Shown: positions 27,296 through 36,071 of the stretch, piece after piece
Layout of the letters: each line of letters opens with the position of its first letter
How positions within the stretch are numbered: position 1 is the stretch's first letter
NCBI RefSeq assembly: GCF_029051685.1
Contig: NZ_JAACFT010000006.1
Location: 223,412-287,411, forward strand
Origin: Bradyrhizobium sp. CSA207
Lineage (GTDB): Bacteria; Pseudomonadota; Alphaproteobacteria; Rhizobiales; Xanthobacteraceae
Reading direction: 5' to 3'
Length of the DNA stretch: 64,000 nt
Translations under genes and position numbers: made by a program
Notes under the pieces: model-generated
What the model was told of the DNA's origin: nothing
Seen by the model: only the letters and a program-made list of their open reading frames with translations
Database searches by the model: none

Positions 27296-27903
27296 GTCTC
27301 GTCGTCCTTCGTGACCGGCTTCGGATACATCCGGACATACACAAAACGGCCGAGCGCGCCGGCGAGCACCGGCAGCGGCAGCGAGATGACGATGCGCCAC
27401 AGGGTGAAATCGGTGCCCATGATCGGGATTTCCCACGCCACCGCGCGGCCATAACCGATCAGGGTCCAGCTCACGACCATGGCAATGGTGGCGCCGAAAT
27501 CGGCGCCGACCGCCAGCAGCGCACTCGCCACGGGATAGGCGGTGAAGGGCCCACCGGGCAGGATCGCGCCGAAGGCGGTGCCGATCAAAAGCCCCTTCAG
27601 CCCGGACTTCGGCCCGAGCGAGCGCGAGACTTTCTCGTGCGGCAGGATTTCCGAGATGAATGCGCCGAGCAGGCAGCCCGCCAGCACGCGCGGCAGGATG
27701 CCGCCGAACAGCGACAGATCGTGGGTGAGGATCTCCAGCACACCGTCGGTGCCGTCGCGCCGCCAGACCAGCGCCGCACTGAGCGCAACCAACGCGGCGA
27801 TGACCAGCGTCGACCAGCCGATCGGTTTGCGGACGCGCCCAGGCCGCGGCTCGGACTCGGCGTCCGCGGCAGGCGCCGGGTCTTTCGAAGAAGGTTCTGA
27901 CAA
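27292..27903 (-). CDS. Predicted permease, N-terminal half (ArsP_1/DUF318-like)
   Basis: The protein has hydrophobic segments (WSTLVIAALVALSAALVW, LFGGILPRVLAGCLLGAFISEILP, AILPGGPFTAYPVASALLAVGADFGATIAMVVSW) matching the half-repeat of its downstream partner, including a GGPF/PGGP motif in the same place. The start is uncertain: no ATG lies between the sodB terminator (28033-28063) and the first helix, and TTG at 27903 or about 27966 are the candidates; 27903 is used, giving 203 residues. It overlaps the second half by 4 bases. Confidence 0.68.
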   Translation of the reverse strand: MSEPSSKDPAPAADAESEPRPGRVRKPIGWSTLVIAALVALSAALVWRRDGTDGVLEILTHDLSLFGGILPRVLAGCLLGAFISEILPHEKVSRSLGPKSGLKGLLIGTAFGAILPGGPFTAYPVASALLAVGADFGATIAMVVSWTLIGYGRAVAWEIPIMGTDFTLWRIVISLPLPVLAGALGRFVYVRMYPKPVTKDDET

Positions 27904-28032
27904 CGGGGCTTGGATCGGAGGGAAGGGATGCCAATCCTGATTAAGGAGACCCTGCCCCCGATGCAAACGAAACCATGACAGGGCCCATGCGCGCTTTGCG
28001 CAGGGCTGTGCAGGGGCTGGAGAATGCGCAGC

Positions 28033-28063
28033 AAAAAGGCGGCCGCGCATGCGACCGCCTTTT
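28033..28063 (-). terminator. Rho-independent terminator of sodB
   Basis: On the minus strand AAAAGGCGG...CCGCCTTTTT forms a GC-rich stem followed by a T-run, about 65 bases after the sodB stop. The A-run on the other side makes it look bidirectional. Confidence 0.85.
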
Positions 28064-28128
28064 CGATGCCTTTCACTGGCATTCCGGACGGTGCGATGCA
28101 TCGAACCCGGAATGATCGAGTGGATCAC

Positions 28129-28725
28129 TCAGGCCTTGTCGAACAGGGACTCGACGTATTCCCAGTTCACGAGGTTCTCGACGAACGCCTTCAGATAGTC
28201 CGGACGGCGGTTGCGATAGTCGATGTAGTAGGAGTGCTCCCAGACGTCGCAGCCGAGGATCGGGGTGGCGCCGTGCACCAGCGGATTCTCGCCGTTCGGG
28301 GTCTTGGAGATCTCGAGCTTGCCGTTCTTGACCTGGAGCCAGCACCAGCCGGAACCGAACTGGCCGACGCCGGCCGCCTGGAAGTCCGTCTTGAACTTCT
28401 CGAAGCCGCCGAGGTCCTCGTTGATCTTCTTCTCGAGCTTGCCCGGCAGCTTGGTGCCGCCGCCATTGGGCTTCATCCAGCTCCAGAAGTGGATGTGGTT
28501 GTAGTGCTGGCCGGCATTGTTGAACACGGCGGGGTTCTTGCCGAACGAGCCCTTGACGATCTCCTCAAGGGACTTGCCTTCCCATTCGGTCCCCTTGAGC
28601 GCGTTGTTGCCGTTGGTGACGTAGGCCTGATGGTGCTTGTCGTGGTGGAATTCCAGCGTTTCCTTCGACATGAATTGCCCGAGGGCGTCATAGGCGTAAG
28701 GAAGAGGGGGCAGCGTGAATGTCAT
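28129..28725 (-). CDS. sodB: Superoxide dismutase, Fe type
   Basis: The 198-residue cytoplasmic enzyme converts superoxide to oxygen and peroxide. Metal ligands are His27 in FHHDKHHQAYV, His77 in QHYNHIHFW, and the Asp and His of CDVWEHSYY. Gln73 before the second His is the iron-type marker (Mn enzymes have Gly there). A GGAAC-N17-CGTT motif lies 36-61 bases upstream of the ATG, matching EcfG promoters, so stress control is likely. A clear terminator follows. Confidence 0.95.
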   Translation of the reverse strand: MTFTLPPLPYAYDALGQFMSKETLEFHHDKHHQAYVTNGNNALKGTEWEGKSLEEIVKGSFGKNPAVFNNAGQHYNHIHFWSWMKPNGGGTKLPGKLEKKINEDLGGFEKFKTDFQAAGVGQFGSGWCWLQVKNGKLEISKTPNGENPLVHGATPILGCDVWEHSYYIDYRNRRPDYLKAFVENLVNWEYVESLFDKA

Positions 28726-28760
28726 GGGTTCTTGTCCGCAACTGGTGGGGAACGTAGCTT

Positions 28761-28786
28761 AACGGTCACCCCTTATAGAAGGTTCC
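28761..28786 (-). promoter_or_regulatory. Candidate EcfG-dependent promoter of sodB
   Basis: On the minus strand GGAAC (28786-28782), 17-base spacer, CGTT (28764-28761). The predicted leader is about 30 bases. The sigma factor itself is encoded at 43695-44243. Confidence 0.65.
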
Positions 28787-28970
28787 GCGGCCATTAAATA
28801 CCGCCAATTTGCGCAAACGGGTGATGCGCTCACGTGGCCGGATTGCACAAAATCGTCGCATCAATTGAACATCCAATCCGGAGTGGCGGCTCGCCGTAAA
28901 ATATCATTGCCTTTGAAGCGCTTATGGCAGATCGAATCCCCCCGGTAGCCGAGATGCAAAAGAGAAAGCA

Positions 28971-29498
28971 ATGAGCATCGAGATCGACATCTTGAACGGC
29001 GACGCCTCGTGGCCGATCGCCGAACCGCTGCATCAGGCGGTGTTCGGCCCCCACATCGTCGAAAAGCTGCCCTGGGGTCACGTCAAATGGGCCAATGCCG
29101 ATCTGCGCGTGCTGATCGAGACGCCCGAGGACGGCCTCGTTTGCCATGTCGGCGTCTACTTCCGCACCATCACCTGGAACGGCGGCAAGGTACATGTCGG
29201 TGGTATCGGCGGCGTGTGCACGCGCGAGGATCAGCGCGGACGCGGCTATGCGACCATGGCGATCGACGCGGCGGTGCACACCATGCGCGCCAACGAGGCG
29301 GTCCGCTTCGCCCTGCTAGTCTGCGAGCCGCACAATGTGGCGTTCTACGAGGCTCGCAATTGGCGCGCCTTCACCGGCGATGTCTATTGCGAGCAGCCGG
29401 AGGGGCGGATCCGGTTCGATCTAATGGCCCCCTTCGTGTTCGACATCGTCCGCGCACCGCGCCTCGGCACTATCGACCTATGCGGCCTGCCGTGGTGA
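28971..29498 (+). CDS. GNAT acetyltransferase, weakly AAC(2')-like
   Basis: The 175-residue protein has a GNAT fold: the core runs VHVGGIGGVCTREDQRGRGYATMAIDAAV, with the acetyl-CoA loop QRGRGYA, and FALLVCEPHNVAFYEARNWRAFTGDVY. Overall arrangement and the C-terminal GTIDLCGLPW recall aminoglycoside 2'-N-acetyltransferases, but this is a by-eye resemblance and no resistance claim is made. GAGAAAGCA precedes the ATG. It is divergent from sodB. Confidence 0.75.
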   Translation: MSIEIDILNGDASWPIAEPLHQAVFGPHIVEKLPWGHVKWANADLRVLIETPEDGLVCHVGVYFRTITWNGGKVHVGGIGGVCTREDQRGRGYATMAIDAAVHTMRANEAVRFALLVCEPHNVAFYEARNWRAFTGDVYCEQPEGRIRFDLMAPFVFDIVRAPRLGTIDLCGLPW

Positions 29499-29580
29499 GC
29501 CCTGCGTGACGGCGGGGCTGTGCCGGCGCGGCTCGCCCTATAATATGTCGATCATCATTTAATTTTCCGCCCGGTGACAC

Positions 29581-30966
29581 ATGACGATCGACGCCTCCCT
29601 TGACGCCGCGCCGCCGCGTGCACCGGTCGCCTCCCCCATCGCCAGCCTGCTGACGGCGCCGATCCTGCCGACGCTGCTGCGGCTGGCGCTCCCCAACATG
29701 ATCGCGATGGTCGGCAGCACGCTGGTTGCGATCGCCGAGACCTCCTATATCGGCCGGCTCGGCACTGTCCCGCTCGCCGCAATCGCGCTGGTGTTTCCGT
29801 TCGCGATGCTGACGCAAATGATGAGCGCCGGCGCGATGGGCGGCGGCGTCTCGTCTGCAATCAGCCGCGCACTCGGCGCGGGACATCGCGACGGCGCCGC
29901 GACGCTGGCGCTGCATGCCGCCATCATCGGCCTCTGCGGCGGGCTGTTCTTCACCGCGATGATGCTTCCCTTCGGCCGCAGCTTCTTCGCGCTGCTCGGC
30001 GGCCGCGAACGCGTGCTCGAGGAAGCCTGCGGCTATTCCCAGGTGCTGTTCTCCGGCGCGATCGCGATCTGGCTCGTCAACACGCTCGCCTCGGTGATCC
30101 GCGGCACCGGCGACATGCGCCTGCCCTCGATGACGCTGATCGGGGCAAGCCTGGTGCAAGTCGCGCTCGGCGGCACGCTGGGGCTCGGCCTGTTCGGCGT
30201 GCCGCAATTCGGCATGCCTGGGGTCGCCGCCGGCCAGCTGGTTGCGTTCAGCGGCGCCGCAGTCTTCTTGCTCTGGTATCTGCTGTCCGGCCGCAGCCGG
30301 TTGCCGCTGAATGTCCGCGCCTTCCATTTCGAGCGCGCAATGTTTTTCGACATTCTCAAGGTCGGCGCGGTCGCCTGCCTGTCGCCGCTCCAGACCGTGC
30401 TCACGATCCTGATCTTCACCAAGATCCTGGCGACCTTCGGCACCGAGGTGCTGGCCGGCTATGGCATCGGCTCGCGGCTGGAATTTCTGCTGATCCCGAT
30501 CACTTTCGCGTTCGGCATCGCCTCGGTGCCGATGGTCGGCATGGCGATCGGTGCTGGGCACCTGCAGCGCGCACGGCGAGTCGCCTGGACTGCGGCTGCC
30601 GCCTCCGGCCTCACTGTCGGTCTGGTCGGCCTTCTCGTCGCAATCGATCCGTCGCTGTGGGTATCGCTCTTTACCCGGGACCCCGGCGTCACCGCCGCCG
30701 CACGCAGCTATTTCCATTGGGCCGGCCCGGCCTTCGTGTTCTTCGGCATCGGCGTCTCGCTGTATTTCTCGTCGCAAGGCGCGGCGCGCGTCGGCGGCCC
30801 CGTGCTCGCCTCGACCGCGCGACTTCTGATCGTGGCGATCGGCGGCGCCGGCCTCGTCATGGTGCAGGCGCCGGCATGGACGTTGTTCGCGCTGGTCGGC
30901 GGCGCCATGGTCGCGTTTGGGCTCTCGACCGCAGCCTCGGTCGCCTTCGTGCGCTGGGGCAAATGA
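29581..30966 (+). CDS. MATE-family efflux transporter
   Basis: The 461-residue protein has twelve hydrophobic helices in two related halves. Typical MATE runs are LPNMIAMVGSTLVAIAETSYIGRLG, ALVFPFAMLTQMMSAGAMGGGVSSAISRALGAG and, in the second half, GYGIGSRLEFLLIPITFAFGIASVPMVGMAIGAGH. These pumps export cationic drugs or metabolites using Na+ or H+. The substrate is unknown. It stands alone, followed by a DUF2147 gene on the same strand. Confidence 0.92.
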   Translation: MTIDASLDAAPPRAPVASPIASLLTAPILPTLLRLALPNMIAMVGSTLVAIAETSYIGRLGTVPLAAIALVFPFAMLTQMMSAGAMGGGVSSAISRALGAGHRDGAATLALHAAIIGLCGGLFFTAMMLPFGRSFFALLGGRERVLEEACGYSQVLFSGAIAIWLVNTLASVIRGTGDMRLPSMTLIGASLVQVALGGTLGLGLFGVPQFGMPGVAAGQLVAFSGAAVFLLWYLLSGRSRLPLNVRAFHFERAMFFDILKVGAVACLSPLQTVLTILIFTKILATFGTEVLAGYGIGSRLEFLLIPITFAFGIASVPMVGMAIGAGHLQRARRVAWTAAAASGLTVGLVGLLVAIDPSLWVSLFTRDPGVTAAARSYFHWAGPAFVFFGIGVSLYFSSQGAARVGGPVLASTARLLIVAIGGAGLVMVQAPAWTLFALVGGAMVAFGLSTAASVAFVRWGK

Positions 30967-31046
30967 GCGCAGAAATGTGATTCAATCGGGCGTTGCACTA
31001 TCCTGATGGGCTGCTATGGAGGCGCCTCCATTCCGGGGCTCTCTCC

Positions 31047-31484
31047 ATGACATTCAGATTCGCCGTCCTGACCGTTTTTCTGGCTGCGCTGTCCGGCGCA
31101 CCCGCTTATGCCCAGAGCGCCGACGCGAGTGGCATCTGGCTGACCCAGGCGGGCGATGCGCGCGTGAAGATCGGCAAGTGCGGCAGCGGCATCTGCGGCG
31201 TCATCGTCTGGCTGAGGGAGCCTCACGACACTGCGACCGGCCAGCCGGCGACCGACAGCAAAAACCCCAATCCCGCGCTCGCCAGGCGTCCGATGATCGG
31301 ATTGCCGCTGTTCAGCGGCATGCAGCCCACGGGCCCGAACAAATGGTCCGGCCAGATCTACAATGCCGACGACGGCAGCACCTATGCGAGCAGCATCACC
31401 GTCGCGGGCGCGGATTCGCTGCGCGTCGAAGGCTGCGTCGGCGCGCTCTGCGGCGGCGAAACCTGGACGCGCGCGGGACGTTAG
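31047..31484 (+). CDS. DUF2147-like secreted protein
   Basis: From the ATG at 31047 the protein has 145 residues with a signal peptide (AVLTVFLAALSGAPAYAQ). The mature part GIWLTQAGDARVKIGKCGSGICGVIVWL with paired cysteines and the later PLFSGMQPTGPNKWSGQIYNADDG fit DUF2147, a small periplasmic beta-rich family of unknown role. Its stop overlaps the stop of the convergent DUF3095 gene. Confidence 0.85.
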   Translation: MTFRFAVLTVFLAALSGAPAYAQSADASGIWLTQAGDARVKIGKCGSGICGVIVWLREPHDTATGQPATDSKNPNPALARRPMIGLPLFSGMQPTGPNKWSGQIYNADDGSTYASSITVAGADSLRVEGCVGALCGGETWTRAGR

Positions 31485-32647
31485 CTCGCCATCATTGCCT
31501 TCAGCGCCGTCGCCGCCGACGCGTAACCGCCTCGCGCGCCGTCGATGAAGTGCACGTGATCGCTGCGCAACGCCGAGGGCGTGAAGCAGGTCATCATCGC
31601 TGCGTCCTGCTGGTAGAGGCCGTAGCGCACGATGCCGTCGCGCGCTGCTGCCGCGAGGCGATCGCTCAACGCACGCGCGAGTTCGGGGGTGCAGTCCAGG
31701 ATCATGCGCAGGCCGTCGTCATATTTGCGGAAGTCGGAATTTTCGACCACCTGCCGCGTATAGAGCTTCGGTACGAAGCCACCGATCTTGATGTCGAAGC
31801 GCACGATGAGATAGACGAACAACGTGTAGAACAGCACGCCGATTCGTCGCTGCAACAGCGAGCCGCCCCGCTTCGCCCGCGCCTCGTATTCCAGCCCCTG
31901 CGGCGGCCATTTGAGCGGCGGCCCCTGCGACGGCACCGGCCGGCCGGCATCGGGACTGCGCTCGACGAGATCAATGACATCTTCGATCACCTTCCGGAAC
32001 GCTTGCGCCTCGGCGCCGCGCGCCGGCACCACCAGCACCGACAGGATCAATCCGCGCGAGGCGGGAATTTCCTCGAAGCGGCAGGATAGCCCGGAGAGAT
32101 CAGGCTGCGTGCCAGCGGGCGCCTCGGTGACCGCGAACTCGCCGCGCTTCATCGCCGCATCGGCCCAGCCCAGTCCGCCGCCGGAGAACATCGCATAGGA
32201 CAGGTTGGCCGACGGACCGAAGCGCGCGACGCGCACGTCGAGGCCCTGCGCGCGAATGGCGCTGACCGGCACCAGCGCGACGCGCATCTTCAGGTCGAGA
32301 TCCCCCCGCACCCACGTTGCGGTCGCGGCCAGCGCTTCGCGGGCAGGGTCGAGATCGCCGGGCGCGACCGCAAAGCTCGCGCCGTCGCCGCCGAACACGA
32401 ACGGGAATTCCCGCCCTTCCAGTGCATTCGTCACCGCCGCGATCACTGCGGCGCCCGCCATGTTGACCGCCTTGTAGCGGTGCGCCGCGATCGCCTTGGT
32501 GGAATCAACGATGTCGGCGACACCGATGGTCCAGTCGTCAGGCAGCGGCGAATAGAGCTTGGGATCCATCAGGCTGGTGAAGCCGTGGAAGACGGGAATA
32601 GCGCCGTAGAAGGTTTCGCCTGGGGTCATCGGATGATGCCGGATCAT
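31481..32647 (-). CDS. DUF3095 protein with nucleotide-cyclase-like core
   Basis: The 388-residue protein matches DUF3095 in layout. The N-terminal half reads like a class III cyclase palm: VADIVDSTKAIAAHRYKAVNMAG (first metal Asp context) then FPFVFGGDGASFAV (second acidic turn). The C-terminal half holds two mildly hydrophobic stretches (IGVLFYTLFVYLIVRFDIKIGGF). No catalytic study is known to me. Starts at 32647 or 32629 are both possible; neither has a clear ribosome site. It overlaps DUF2147 tail to tail. Confidence 0.72.
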   Translation of the reverse strand: MIRHHPMTPGETFYGAIPVFHGFTSLMDPKLYSPLPDDWTIGVADIVDSTKAIAAHRYKAVNMAGAAVIAAVTNALEGREFPFVFGGDGASFAVAPGDLDPAREALAATATWVRGDLDLKMRVALVPVSAIRAQGLDVRVARFGPSANLSYAMFSGGGLGWADAAMKRGEFAVTEAPAGTQPDLSGLSCRFEEIPASRGLILSVLVVPARGAEAQAFRKVIEDVIDLVERSPDAGRPVPSQGPPLKWPPQGLEYEARAKRGGSLLQRRIGVLFYTLFVYLIVRFDIKIGGFVPKLYTRQVVENSDFRKYDDGLRMILDCTPELARALSDRLAAAARDGIVRYGLYQQDAAMMTCFTPSALRSDHVHFIDGARGGYASAATALKAMMAS

Positions 32648-32850
32648 TGGGAAGCGCGTCCGAAACAGATACGTGGCAGGGTCGATCCGGGTTCATCGGC
32701 CGGCGCGCCCTCGTAGTCCCGATCATTGGCTGAAATGGAGGCGGACAACAAGATCACGCCGCGCCGCATTGCCGCACTTCGTCATTGATCGGCATCAAAC
32801 AGTTGCCCGCCGATCGCTACTACGATTGGATCACTTAGACCTCTAGCGGG

Positions 32851-33240
32851 ATGATCGAGGTGTCTGACTTCGGCAACAAGGATTCTGGCTCCCCGGTGCG
32901 CCGGCGCACGGGGCTCGATGCCGTCAGCGCGGTGAAGATGCCCGAAGAATTGACCTCGGCCGTCGACGCCTGGGCCGAAGCGCATCATTTGACCCGTTCG
33001 GATGCTATCTGCAAGCTGGTCGAAATGGGGTTGAGAGTGGCGCCCGCGGCATCCGCGGCACCCCACACGGCGACCGCATCGGACGCCACCAGGCTCGAAG
33101 AGATCGCTGTGCACGAGATCGACCGGCTGCTCGATCCCGCATTGCCGCCGGGCGAACGCGAGCGCCGTATTCGCCGCCTCACCGAGGGACCGGCGGAGTT
33201 TTCACACGAACGGATTGATCTGCCGAAGCACGAACCGTGA
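32851..33240 (+). CDS. Ribbon-helix-helix-like small protein
   Basis: The 129-residue protein has a central segment (about 30-63) VKMPEELTSAVDAWAEAHHLTRSDAICKLVEMGLR that reads as a ribbon-helix-helix DNA-binding fold of the CopG/Arc type. The rest is charged, with no other domain. Antitoxins use this fold, but no toxin-like gene is adjacent, so a free regulator is more likely. A moderately convincing ATG at 32851 follows AGCGGG. Confidence 0.65.
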   Translation: MIEVSDFGNKDSGSPVRRRTGLDAVSAVKMPEELTSAVDAWAEAHHLTRSDAICKLVEMGLRVAPAASAAPHTATASDATRLEEIAVHEIDRLLDPALPPGERERRIRRLTEGPAEFSHERIDLPKHEP

Positions 33241-33253
33241 GCGCCGATACGCG

Positions 33254-33475
33254 TTAGTGCAGCTTCTCGTCCTGACGCTTGCCCAGCGAAGGCGCCGATA
33301 CAGCGTGGCACCCCACGAGCCGCACGAATTGCTGCGGATACATCTCATGGCCATGATCGCCGGAATTCTGATGCGTCATCGGCGGGCAGTGTACGTCGGC
33401 CGGTTTCGCGGCGGATTGCTCGATCCGGCCGCGATTGGCGATCACGTTCGAAGCGGTCATGCTTGACATCTTCAT
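33254..33475 (-). CDS. Small protein of unknown function
   Basis: The 73-residue frame starts at an ATG preceded by AGGGAGCAGCCC, a good ribosome site. A cluster of possible metal ligands occurs in HCPPMTHQNSGDHGHEM; no membrane segment or family is recognised. A GGAAC-N16-AGTT motif (33599-33575, minus strand), one base off the EcfG consensus, lies about 100 bases upstream. Codon third positions are GC-rich, but the short length leaves doubt. Confidence 0.45.
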   Translation of the reverse strand: MKMSSMTASNVIANRGRIEQSAAKPADVHCPPMTHQNSGDHGHEMYPQQFVRLVGCHAVSAPSLGKRQDEKLH

Positions 33476-33602
33476 GGGCTGCTCCCTGGCGATTGGGGCA
33501 GATCGATTGACGTAACCCAATCGATTGCGGCGCATCTTACGACCAAATCCGGGGAAATGACATTATCGCGGATCAACTCAATTGTGGCGAGGGAGTTCCC
33601 GA

Positions 33603-34325
33603 TTACGCCGTGTTCCCCGCGTCGATCGTGAACACGGTGCCGGTCACGTTGCGGCCGCCTTCGCCCAAAAGATATTCCACCATCCGCGCCACGTCGTCCA
33701 TGTCCGGCAAACGGCGCAGTGCGCTGCGACCGGCGATGCGCTTGCGTCCCTCGTCGGAGAGATTGTGCGTGAGCTCGGTGTCGATGAAGCCGGGTGCGAT
33801 CGCGTTCACGGTGACGCCGAGCTTCCCGACCTCGCGCGCGAGCGAGCGGGTGAAGCCGGTGGCGGCAGCCTTGGTCGCGCCGTAAACGGACAGGCCGTTG
33901 TAGCCCGTCGTCGCGATGATGGACGAGATGTTGACGATGCGGCCCGCACCGTCCGCCATCATCTGCCGCGCGACGTATTTGGTGAGAATGATCGGCGACA
34001 GCACGTTGAGCTGGACCAGCGCCTCGATCTCGGAATTGTGCATGGTGGCGAGCAGGCCTTCGGTGCCAAGGCCGGCATTGTTGACGAGGCCATAGATCGC
34101 GCCGAATTCTTCGCGGATGAGCTTCGCAAAAGCCGGGATCGCATCGATCACAGCGAGATCGCAGGCCCGGAAATGCAGGTGTCCTTCGGACTCGGCGATC
34201 GCGGCCTTGAGCTCCTCGCTCTCGCGCCGCGCCGCCGCGATCACGTTGTAGCCGGCGCCGGCCAGGCGCTTGCCGATCGCAAGACCGATGCCGCGGCTGC
34301 CGCCGGTGACGAGGACATTATGCAT
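33603..34325 (-). CDS. Short-chain dehydrogenase/reductase (3-oxoacyl-ACP reductase-like)
   Basis: The 240-residue SDR has TGGSRGIG (cofactor), NNAGLG, and the active-site Ser...YGATK. It ends with a FabG-like NVTGTVFTIDAGNTA. Its start overlaps the ANL ligase stop by 8 bases, and that ligase overlaps an acyl carrier protein gene, so it is probably the ketoreductase of a small dedicated acyl-ACP pathway. Confidence 0.87.
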   Translation of the reverse strand: MHNVLVTGGSRGIGLAIGKRLAGAGYNVIAAARRESEELKAAIAESEGHLHFRACDLAVIDAIPAFAKLIREEFGAIYGLVNNAGLGTEGLLATMHNSEIEALVQLNVLSPIILTKYVARQMMADGAGRIVNISSIIATTGYNGLSVYGATKAAATGFTRSLAREVGKLGVTVNAIAPGFIDTELTHNLSDEGRKRIAGRSALRRLPDMDDVARMVEYLLGEGGRNVTGTVFTIDAGNTA

Positions 34326-35700
34326 CGGTGCGCGCCAATTTGCCGGCCGGGGTGACGTCGAGGGTTTCGACGAAACGGACTACCGCCGGCACCTTGTGCG
34401 ACGCGAGTTGGGCGCGGCACTGCTGGACGATCTGCTCGCGGATCTCTTTCGCCCGCCCCGGATCGGTGCCGTCGGCGAGGATCACGTCGGCAACCACGAT
34501 GCCACCGGTGATCGGGCTCTTCCGCGATTTCGCCCGCGACATCCGTACGTCGGGATGACGATTGATCACCGCCTCGATCTCCTCGGGATGAACCTTCAAC
34601 CCGCCGATATTGATGATGCCGCCACGGCGGCCGACGAAGTAATAGCGGTTGCCGCGCAGCTCGACCATGTCACCGCTGTCGACGAATCCGTCATCGTCGG
34701 TGAGCGCGGACGCGTCGCGGCCGATATAGGCGTGCGCGGTGCGGCTCGAGCGGATGCGGAGCGATCCGTCGACGACCTTCATCTCGACGCCGTTGCGATT
34801 GCCGAGATAGTCCGCCGGAAAGCCCTCCAGCCCGTCATTGACGGCGAAGCCGACGCCGGCCTCGGTCGAGGCATAGGCGTGGCCGACCGACGATCCCGGA
34901 AATGCCGCCTTCAAGCCGTCGAGCACCGCCTGGTCCGCGATCTCGCCGGAGAGACGGACGTAACGCGGAGCGAAGTGCGCGGCCGAACCGCTCATCAACA
35001 GCTTGCGCCAATGCGAGGGCGTGCCGGAGATGTGCGAAACGCCGCGCGCATTGAGCCGCGCGACGTGATCGGCGAGCGCCTCATGCGGGTCGGACAGCAC
35101 CATCGAGCCGCCGGAGAGAATGGCGCGGAGGAAGATTTGCAGGCCGCCATAGCGACGAATGTCGTAGAACGTGGCCCACACCGGCGCCGGACCGCGCGCG
35201 GCGCCTTCGGCAACGATGGCGCCGGTGAGCGCTTCCAGCGTATGCCCCGCGATCTTCGGCACACCCGACGTGCCCGAGGTCAGCATCAGCCATTCAGTGC
35301 CGCGCTCGGTCTGAGCGGGAATGGTTGGCACGAGCGGCAATTGTGCGGTGACGACCAGCGGAACGCCGGTGTCAGTCCAGCGATCCGGCTCGTCGGTGAC
35401 GACGGCGTCGATTCCGGCATCCGCGATCAGCGCGTCCAGATGCGCCGGATTGAGATCCGGCGGACACAGCAGCATGCGGCGGGCGATGCCGTCGAGCTCG
35501 ATCATGGCAAGGCCCGACCGGAGCTGATCGGACAGCTTCAACAATACCGCGCGGCCCGACAGCTCGCGCAGACGACCGCCCAGGACGGTCTGCGACAGGA
35601 CATCGGTCAGCGACACGCTCGTGTGCGCATCCGACAGGGTGCGGCCCGTCAGCTCCGCGCCGAGATGGTCGCGGAGCGCAAAGATCTCACGCGGGGACAT
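34318..35700 (-). CDS. ANL-superfamily acyl/aryl-adenylating ligase
   Basis: The 460-residue enzyme activates a carboxylic acid as acyl-AMP and transfers it to a thiol. Motifs seen are LMLTSGTSGVPK (ATP loop), GHAYASTEAGVGF, DSGDMVELRGNRYYFVGRRGGIINIGGLKVHPEEIE, and the C-terminal catalytic Lys in TPAGKLARTDA. The ATG at 35700 falls inside the end of the ACP gene (14-base overlap). Given that neighbour, the acceptor is probably the ACP rather than CoA. The acid substrate is unknown. The upstream open frame runs over the ACP gene and is not coding. Confidence 0.85.
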   Translation of the reverse strand: MSPREIFALRDHLGAELTGRTLSDAHTSVSLTDVLSQTVLGGRLRELSGRAVLLKLSDQLRSGLAMIELDGIARRMLLCPPDLNPAHLDALIADAGIDAVVTDEPDRWTDTGVPLVVTAQLPLVPTIPAQTERGTEWLMLTSGTSGVPKIAGHTLEALTGAIVAEGAARGPAPVWATFYDIRRYGGLQIFLRAILSGGSMVLSDPHEALADHVARLNARGVSHISGTPSHWRKLLMSGSAAHFAPRYVRLSGEIADQAVLDGLKAAFPGSSVGHAYASTEAGVGFAVNDGLEGFPADYLGNRNGVEMKVVDGSLRIRSSRTAHAYIGRDASALTDDDGFVDSGDMVELRGNRYYFVGRRGGIINIGGLKVHPEEIEAVINRHPDVRMSRAKSRKSPITGGIVVADVILADGTDPGRAKEIREQIVQQCRAQLASHKVPAVVRFVETLDVTPAGKLARTDA

Positions 35701-35932
35701 TTTCGTAGGCCCGCACGAAATCGCCCACAGTGGCGGGGAACGCCGCGTCCTCGGAAATGGTGAAAGGGTCGACGCCGGTCTCGTCCTCCAGGCGCGCGAC
35801 CAGGATCGCAAAGGCGAGCGAATCGAAGCCCGTCTCGTGCAGCGACAGGTCTTCCGAAAGCTCAGGAAGCGTGACGTGCTGTTCTTTGGCGATCTGCTGG
35901 ATCGCTTCAATAACCTTAGACCTTACCGACAT
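35687..35932 (-). CDS. Acyl carrier protein
   Basis: The 81-residue acidic protein has the phosphopantetheine site GFDSLAF with Ser38, and helices typical of ACPs (VRSKVIEAIQQIAKEQ...). It is distinct from the primary fatty-acid ACP in motif (FDSL rather than DSLD) and in its neighbours: an ANL ligase and an SDR in overlapping order. It probably carries the substrate loaded by the ligase. Confidence 0.88.
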   Translation of the reverse strand: MSVRSKVIEAIQQIAKEQHVTLPELSEDLSLHETGFDSLAFAILVARLEDETGVDPFTISEDAAFPATVGDFVRAYENVPA

Positions 35933-36071
35933 GGCTGGCTCGCTTCTGTTGTCGTCGTGTTGCGGCGGTTCTTGATGACCGCCTCCCATGGCCGCTTGTT
36001 TACCCGACAGAAGTAAATGGCCTCTTGGACAATTCGGATAAAATTGGACCTATCTCCGGATTTTCGTGCGG

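Noticed and set aside
32851..33240. Ribbon-helix-helix protein as an antitoxin
   Set aside because: No toxin-like frame (RelE, PIN, MazF) lies on either side, so a toxin-antitoxin call is not supported.
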